From an uncultured Oscillospiraceae bacterium (GTDB lineage Bacteria; Bacillota; Clostridia; Oscillospirales; Oscillospiraceae), in assembly GCA_934622035.1 (NCBI GenBank), contig CAKTVG010000044.1, positions 1 through 7,518 on the forward strand: a stretch of 7,518 bases of DNA, given 5' to 3'. This document shows positions 4,576-7,518 of this stretch, piece by piece. Under the pieces are notes generated by a model. It worked only from the letters and a program-made list of their open reading frames with translations. It made no database searches and was not told the origin of the DNA. The stretch's first letter is position 1; each line of letters opens with the position of its first letter. The translations under genes and the position numbers were made by a program.

Positions 4576-4992
4576 ATGAGTATGAAAGCAATGTACGATT
4601 TGCGCGATATGCTGTGCAAGGAGCTTGACGAAATCGCCCACAAAGGAGAGCTGGGCGCCGGGGATCTGGACATTGCGCATAAGCTGGTAAGCACCATCAA
4701 AAACATCGACAAGATCGATCTGATGGAAGATGAAGGGTACAGCCGTGACGGCGATTATTCCCAGCGGCGTTACTCCCGCGACGGCGACTATTCTCAGCGC
4801 AGGTATTCCCGCGACAGCTACGGCGGCGGCAGCTCCTACGCACGACGTGGCACCCATTATGTGCGCGGCCATTATAGCCGCGATGGCGCAAAGGATGACA
4901 TGAAGCGCCAGCTGCAGGAGATGCTGGACAATGCGGATGATGATACCATCCGCAACGCTATTCAGCGGTGCATGGATGCCGTAGAGGTGTGA
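4576..4992 (+). CDS. Tyr/Arg/Asp repeat protein with helical ends
   Basis: A 138-residue protein with ATG at 4576 after AAAGGAG (4563-4569), which overlaps the previous stop codon. The N-terminal part (1-50) is helical and charged (MKAMYDLRDMLCKELDEIAHKGELG, LVSTIKNIDKIDLME). The middle (about 54-104) is a disordered-looking Tyr/Arg/Gly/Asp region with the motif YSRD(G/S) at 55, 66, 77 and 100. It includes two exact copies of YSRDGDYSQRR. The C-terminus (about 105-138) is a helix (DDMKRQLQEMLDNADDDTIRNAIQRCMDAV). I recall the same architecture in many gut Firmicutes proteins without known role. A Tyr/Arg-rich linker between helices suggests self-association or nucleic acid/protein binding; this is inference. 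It ends 16 bases before the next start. Confidence 0.78.
   Translation: MSMKAMYDLRDMLCKELDEIAHKGELGAGDLDIAHKLVSTIKNIDKIDLMEDEGYSRDGDYSQRRYSRDGDYSQRRYSRDSYGGGSSYARRGTHYVRGHYSRDGAKDDMKRQLQEMLDNADDDTIRNAIQRCMDAVEV
4738..4818 (+). repeat. Tandem 33-base coding repeat (2.5 units) encoding YSRDGDYSQRR
   Basis: Unit 1 is 4738-4770, unit 2 is 4771-4803 and a partial third unit is 4804-4818. The first two units encode the identical 11-residue peptide but differ at synonymous sites in six of eleven codons (for example AGC/TCC, CGT/CGC, CGT/AGG). The duplication is therefore not recent, and the peptide sequence is held constant by selection. Confidence 0.85.
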
Positions 4993-4993
4993 G

Positions 4994-5008
4994 AGGGGGC
5001 AATTCCCC
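4994..5008 (+). promoter_or_regulatory. Ribosome-binding site able to fold into a hairpin
   Basis: The purine site AGGGGG (4994-4999) serves the TTG at 5009. GGGG (4996-4999) can pair with CCCC (5005-5008) around CAATT, hiding the site immediately before the start codon. Ribosomes finishing the upstream gene at TGA 4990-4992 would open it, so this is a plausible translational-coupling device. Confidence 0.4.
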
Positions 5009-5323
5009 TTGATCGACGAAAAGGAACTCCGCGAGTGGATATCTAAGTTGGAATCCGAGCAGTCAAGTTGGCCGAACTACGAAAAACTGGCTACCCTGTA
5101 CATCATACAAAACCAGCACGAAACGCGCGACGCTTACACGCCAATAGCCGCGTATTCAGGCGCAGCGGCACCTGATACAGCATTTGGTGACAGTGAATTT
5201 ATGCAAGCGGTAAAGGCTTGTGATGCGATAAAAGCGTGGGGCGTAATGGACGAGTTGATGGACGCGCTCAAAGTGACAAACACTCGTGTGTATGACAACG
5301 TTATGCGGAAGCTAAATAGCTAA
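5009..5323 (+). CDS. 104-residue helical protein of unknown function
   Basis: Read from TTG at 5009 after the site at 4994-4999; the first internal Met is at residue 65 and would remove most of the conserved-looking part. The N-terminal third is a charged helical segment (EKELREWISKLESEQSSWPNYEKLATLYIIQNQHE). A Pro/Ala/Gly linker follows (about 45-58, AYSGAAAPDT), then a helical C-terminus (FMQAVKACDAIKAWGVMDELMDALKVTNTRVYDNVMRKL). There are no membrane segments. I recall homologues in gut Firmicutes, often beside the Tyr/Arg repeat gene, with no assigned function. It is the last rightward gene of the accessory block and is followed at once by a strong hairpin. Possibly it dimerises or adapts its neighbours; nothing in the sequence shows an enzyme site. 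Confidence 0.75.
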   Translation: MIDEKELREWISKLESEQSSWPNYEKLATLYIIQNQHETRDAYTPIAAYSGAAAPDTAFGDSEFMQAVKACDAIKAWGVMDELMDALKVTNTRVYDNVMRKLNS

Positions 5324-5325
5324 AG

Positions 5326-5357
5326 TAGCCCCTCTGCCAATTCAGGCAGAGGGGCTA
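5326..5357. terminator. 13-bp perfect hairpin ending the rightward operon
   Basis: TAGCCCCTCTGCC (5326-5338) pairs perfectly with GGCAGAGGGGCTA (5345-5357), loop AATTCA. It starts two bases after the last rightward stop codon. The following TGTGTACTT is only weakly T-rich, and on the other strand CTTTAGC follows. It probably stops the rightward transcript, and perhaps the leftward one, between convergent operons. Confidence 0.8.
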
Positions 5358-5360
5358 TGT

Positions 5361-5404
5361 GTACTTAGTTTGCTGTAACCTAAAGGGTTATATAAACTAA
5401 GTAC
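5361..5404. other. Candidate attachment site (attP) for the serine recombinase
   Basis: A 44-base inverted repeat has perfect 11-bp outer arms, GTACTTAGTTT (5361-5371) and AAACTAAGTAC (5394-5404). An inner pair, TAACC (5376-5380)/GGTTA (5386-5390), is nearly centred with them. It abuts the last base of the recombinase stop codon (5405-5407). Large serine recombinases bind partly palindromic sites of about 40-50 bp next to their own gene, with outer arms read by the zinc-ribbon domain. Size, symmetry and place fit. The centre is AA at 5382-5383, a usable non-palindromic crossover pair. The alternative is a second bidirectional terminator, less likely because it is AT-rich and lacks a T-tract. 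Confidence 0.5.
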
Positions 5405-6727
5405 TCATAGGAAATCAAATTCAATCCGGCGATCTTTGTAAAGCCGGATTTCTTTTATTTTGAGTTTCCAAAATACTTGTTTGTTTTCTCTGTTAAGTTG
5501 TTTGTATATTTCTTGCCATCCTGCGGAAAATAAGGTTGCAATTTCTTCTGGTGCGCGGCTTTGTGATTTTACTTGTGTAATCTCATCCATTTGTGATGTC
5601 AGTTCTGCATACTTTTTTGAGTAGTCCGCCTTTGAAATCATGTCGTCTATATACAACTCTGACAACTTGGATAGTTTTTTTTGTAAGGCCTTTAATTGCG
5701 CATCTTGGTTTGCTTTGGGTTCTTGACGTGGCTTGGCTTGCAATTTGACCTGTATCTGCTCATCTATTGACGACAGTAAATAATCTTCGATTTTCCATTC
5801 AATGGTAAAAGTACCGTTGTCGCATCCTTTCCTCTGGGTAGATCCTTGACAGCAATAAGAATAAGAGCACTTTCCGCTTGCGCGCGGAGACGGATGCCCT
5901 GTCATTCTGCGCCCACATTCTCCACAGATTATCAGCCCTGAAAAAATATACGTTCGATTGTAAGGGGATTTTCGTGTCAACCTCGTGCGCAAGCCTTGCA
6001 CACGCTGGAATTCCTGCGGTGTTAAATACGGGGGTAATTTTATTCCGTGCCAGTCTCCCATGTATCCGGGGTTGTCCAACATTTGGCTGGCTGTTAGGTA
6101 TTTAAGTTTTAATTCCGGCACTGCGTCCATTGCTTTTGTTATGGAGCCGGTTTCCAAAAATGTAGAGAAGTACCTCCGTATAATTGGTTCTGTCTCTTTG
6201 TCTATAACAGCAAATTTCCCTTCAATTTTGTAGCCTTTCGGAAGATGACCGGTGCAAACTTCATTCCGCTCTTTTTTGGCATCAAGCACACGTTTTATAC
6301 GCTCACTGGCGCGGTCAGCTTCGTCCTGTGCTACAGCAAGCATAATGTTGATCTTCAACCGGCCTGCGGCTGTGGATGTGTCGTAGTCCTCATAGATCGT
6401 TTTCCACGACACGTTGTGGGCTTCAAGGATTTCCTGCACCTTGTAATACTCGCCGATGTTGCGAAACCACCTGTCCAGCTTCGTGACAAGAATAATATCT
6501 ACCTCGTCGCGCTTTACAGCTTCCAGCAGCTGAAGCATAGCCGGGCGCTTTTCAATCTTCTTTCTGGCAGAAAACCCTGCATCAGGGAAAACGCCTACCA
6601 CCTTCATATTGTTGGCTTTGGCGTACGCTTCGAGGTCGTTCTGCTGATCGTGAATAGATAAGCCAAACTTTGCCTGTTCTTCCGTGGACACACGCGGGTA
6701 TAATGCTGCCCGCAATACTACACTCAT
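5405..6727 (-). CDS. Large serine recombinase (phage integrase)
   Basis: A 440-residue site-specific recombinase that would join attP and attB by a covalent phosphoserine intermediate. The N-terminal catalytic domain (about 4-150) shows YPRVSTEEQ with nucleophile Ser14, the GLSIHDQ helix, and the LDRWFRN block with Arg86 and Arg89. The recombinase domain follows (about 158-250: GHLPKGYKIEGK, LTASQMLDNPGYMGDW, LTPQEFQRVQ). A zinc ribbon uses Cys268, Cys271, Cys293 (or 292) and Cys302 (CGECGRRMTGH, CCQGSTQRKGCDNG). A coiled-coil region lies at about 335-395 (LKALQKKLSKLSELY, YAELTSQMDEITQ), as in other large serine integrases. At 440 residues it is slightly short for the group but all parts are present. 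The ATG overlaps the upstream regulator's stop (ATGA), with GGGAGGAGA on the minus strand (6734-6742) as ribosome-binding site. No excisionase-like directionality factor is visible in the window. Confidence 0.95.
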   Translation of the reverse strand: MSVVLRAALYPRVSTEEQAKFGLSIHDQQNDLEAYAKANNMKVVGVFPDAGFSARKKIEKRPAMLQLLEAVKRDEVDIILVTKLDRWFRNIGEYYKVQEILEAHNVSWKTIYEDYDTSTAAGRLKINIMLAVAQDEADRASERIKRVLDAKKERNEVCTGHLPKGYKIEGKFAVIDKETEPIIRRYFSTFLETGSITKAMDAVPELKLKYLTASQMLDNPGYMGDWHGIKLPPYLTPQEFQRVQGLRTRLTRKSPYNRTYIFSGLIICGECGRRMTGHPSPRASGKCSYSYCCQGSTQRKGCDNGTFTIEWKIEDYLLSSIDEQIQVKLQAKPRQEPKANQDAQLKALQKKLSKLSELYIDDMISKADYSKKYAELTSQMDEITQVKSQSRAPEEIATLFSAGWQEIYKQLNRENKQVFWKLKIKEIRLYKDRRIEFDFL

Positions 6728-7335
6728 TGCTCATCTCCTCCCTTATCTGGCGACAATGTATACTTTTTTGCATAGCGAAAATACATCATCAAAATAGCGG
6801 CAAAAAAGCCAATACCGACTGCAAGAAGCAAAAAGACAATCCATGCGAATATGCTGGCCTCTCCGCCCTGAATAAGCCCTTGGTGGGGGATACGGTAGTC
6901 AAAAAAGATATATCCCACGATAACAGCCATAAATATGGCACACAAAAGCGTAAGGCCATAAATAGCAAATTTTGTGTCCCGCGATTTCTTGCGGTGGTAG
7001 TTAATGGTTTTCACCATCTGCTCCATGCTGCCCTCAAGATGGGCTATCTGCACATCGGCATCATGCAGCTGCTTTTGATGCTTCAACTGTTCATTGGCTT
7101 TCGTCAATTGATCTTCCGTTGTCACTTCTTTTTCAATCCCGAAATATTCATCCATCGAAACGCCAAGCGCGGCACAAATTAAACCCATTTTGTACACGCT
7201 CGGCTCCTTTGATGATGCAGAGAAAAAATTGCTTATGGTTGATGATGAAATGTCCGTCATGTCGGACAAATCTTGTATAGTTAAATTCTGTCGGTCTTTT
7301 GCATCCCTGCACAAATCCTGCAATGTTTTTACCAT
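6724..7335 (-). CDS. XRE-family repressor-like regulator with two C-terminal membrane helices
   Basis: A 203-residue protein. Residues 4-66 form a Cro/CI-type helix-turn-helix (LTIQDLSDMTDISSSTISNFFS, then YKMGLICAALGVSMDEYFGI, a typical XRE end). Residues 70-116 are charged and heptad-like (EDQLTKANEQLKHQKQLHDADVQIAHLEG), probably a dimerising coiled coil. Two strongly hydrophobic segments follow at about 123-145 (FAIYGLTLLCAIFMAVIVGY) and 161-186 (IFAWIVFLLLAVGIGFFAAI), with a basic end (RYAKKY). It would therefore be tethered to the inner membrane with the DNA-binding domain in the cytoplasm. It lacks the LexA-like peptidase domain of classical SOS-cleaved CI repressors. As the gene next to the integrase with its own promoter, it is the likely lysogeny regulator and co-expressed with integrase. 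Minus-strand AAAGGAG (7346-7352) or AAGGGG nearer the ATG serves the start. Confidence 0.85.
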   Translation of the reverse strand: MVKTLQDLCRDAKDRQNLTIQDLSDMTDISSSTISNFFSASSKEPSVYKMGLICAALGVSMDEYFGIEKEVTTEDQLTKANEQLKHQKQLHDADVQIAHLEGSMEQMVKTINYHRKKSRDTKFAIYGLTLLCAIFMAVIVGYIFFDYRIPHQGLIQGGEASIFAWIVFLLLAVGIGFFAAILMMYFRYAKKYTLSPDKGGDEQ

Positions 7336-7392
7336 TTTCCCCTTTTACTCCTTTTTCGGGCAGAAGAATCCCAATTCTGGTTTGCCGCAAAC

Positions 7393-7418
7393 GGTAATTA
7401 TCCAAATTTGGTATTGCC
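7393..7418. promoter_or_regulatory. Palindromic operator candidate inside the regulator promoter
   Basis: The perfect ten-base palindrome CCAAATTTGG (7402-7411) lies in the spacer and touches the -10 hexamer. It is flanked by the imperfect pair GGTAAT (7393-7398) and ATTGCC (7413-7418). A dimer bound here would block the leftward promoter, so autoregulation by the XRE protein is the simplest reading. A rightward early promoter that it might also control is not clear. Confidence 0.5.
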
Positions 7419-7425
7419 CTGCCAA
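7397..7425 (-). promoter_or_regulatory. Promoter of the regulator-integrase operon
   Basis: Read on the minus strand, TTGGCA (plus coordinates 7420-7425; five of six match TTGACA) is followed after exactly 17 bases by GATAAT (7397-7402; five of six match TATAAT). It lies about 60 bases upstream of the regulator ATG and points at it. This is the best sigma-A-type promoter visible in the window. Confidence 0.65.
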
Positions 7426-7452
7426 ACCCTGATTTGTTAGTGTGAACGTGCA

Positions 7453-7477
7453 GCCGGAAAGCCGGGAGGCCACCGGC
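7453..7477. other. GC-rich segment with competing short stems
   Basis: GCCGG occurs at 7453-7457 and 7461-7465, and either copy can pair with CCGGC at 7473-7477. This gives two exclusive small hairpins just before the terminal hairpin. It may be part of the leader of a rightward transcript that continues beyond the window. No gene lies here. Confidence 0.25.
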
Positions 7478-7481
7478 GAGA

Positions 7482-7518
7482 ATAGCCCCGCTGTCCGTTG
7501 CGGGAGCAGCGGGGCTAT
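7482..7518. terminator. 12-bp hairpin at the window edge, terminator-like
   Basis: ATAGCCCCGCTG (7482-7493) pairs perfectly with CAGCGGGGCTAT (7507-7518) around a 13-base loop. The window ends on the last stem base, so a T-tract to the right cannot be seen. On the minus strand the bases after the stem are not T-rich, so if it is a terminator it acts on a rightward transcript. Confidence 0.5.

Noticed and set aside
3652..4872. Long open frame on the minus strand (about 406 codons)
   Set aside because: It runs antisense across three plus-strand genes that have good ribosome-binding sites and sensible proteins. Its translation is His/Val/Ala/Arg-rich low-quality sequence typical of the complement of GC-rich coding DNA.
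6670..7182. Plus-strand open frame of 170 codons opposite the recombinase start and regulator
   Set aside because: Antisense to two confidently assigned genes; no ribosome-binding site and no domain.
1..7518. CRISPR array, tRNA, rRNA or insertion sequence
   Set aside because: No regularly spaced repeats, cloverleaf-like segments or transposase with terminal repeats were seen. The only tandem repeat is the coding one at 4738-4818.

Overview
The window looks like the lysis-to-integration stretch of a temperate phage of a gut-type Firmicute (Clostridia, most likely Oscillospiraceae-like). The basis is the purine-rich Shine-Dalgarno sites (AAAGGAG), a Hol44-type holin, a zinc amidase with a peptidoglycan-binding tail, a large serine recombinase, an XRE-type regulator, and several small proteins of kinds I recall from gut Firmicutes and their prophages. 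No database search was possible, so taxonomy is inference.

Layout. (1) 1-1474, + strand: lysis cassette of a small membrane-anchored protein, a holin and an endolysin, tightly packed. (2) 1475-1870: a 132-base structured stretch without a gene, then an 80-aa sigma-region-4-like DNA-binding protein whose stop codon lies inside a strong intrinsic terminator. (3) 1871-2076: a GC-rich hairpin, a possible 22-codon leader ORF and a second terminator. (4) 2077-5323, + strand: eight small genes of unknown or only partly guessable role. These are a 43-aa protein, a papain-like cysteine-protease-like protein, a Pro/Gln/Met-rich protein with a charged tail, a 73-aa Gly/Phe/Gln-rich protein, a membrane/coiled-coil/Cys-rich protein, a jelly-roll-like beta protein, a Tyr/Arg repeat protein and a 104-aa helical protein. 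Two intergenic regions inside the block carry striking palindromes. (5) 5324-5404: a 13-bp-stem terminator, then a 44-bp inverted repeat abutting the recombinase stop codon, the best candidate for the phage attachment site. (6) 5405-7335, - strand: the integrase and, upstream of it in the same operon (ATGA overlap), an XRE regulator with two C-terminal membrane helices. (7) 7336-7518: the regulator's promoter overlapped by a palindromic operator candidate, then a GC-rich region and a 12-bp hairpin at the window edge.

How it fits together. Late lysis genes run rightward, an accessory (moron or lysogenic-conversion-like) block follows, and the integration/immunity operon converges from the right with no host DNA between. 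That gene order is expected across attP in a circular, excised phage genome rather than in an integrated prophage. The least understood and most interesting part is the 3.2-kb block at 2077-5323 with its palindromes and possible attenuators. The left part is visibly GC-richer than the integrase/regulator part, which suggests modular (mosaic) origin.
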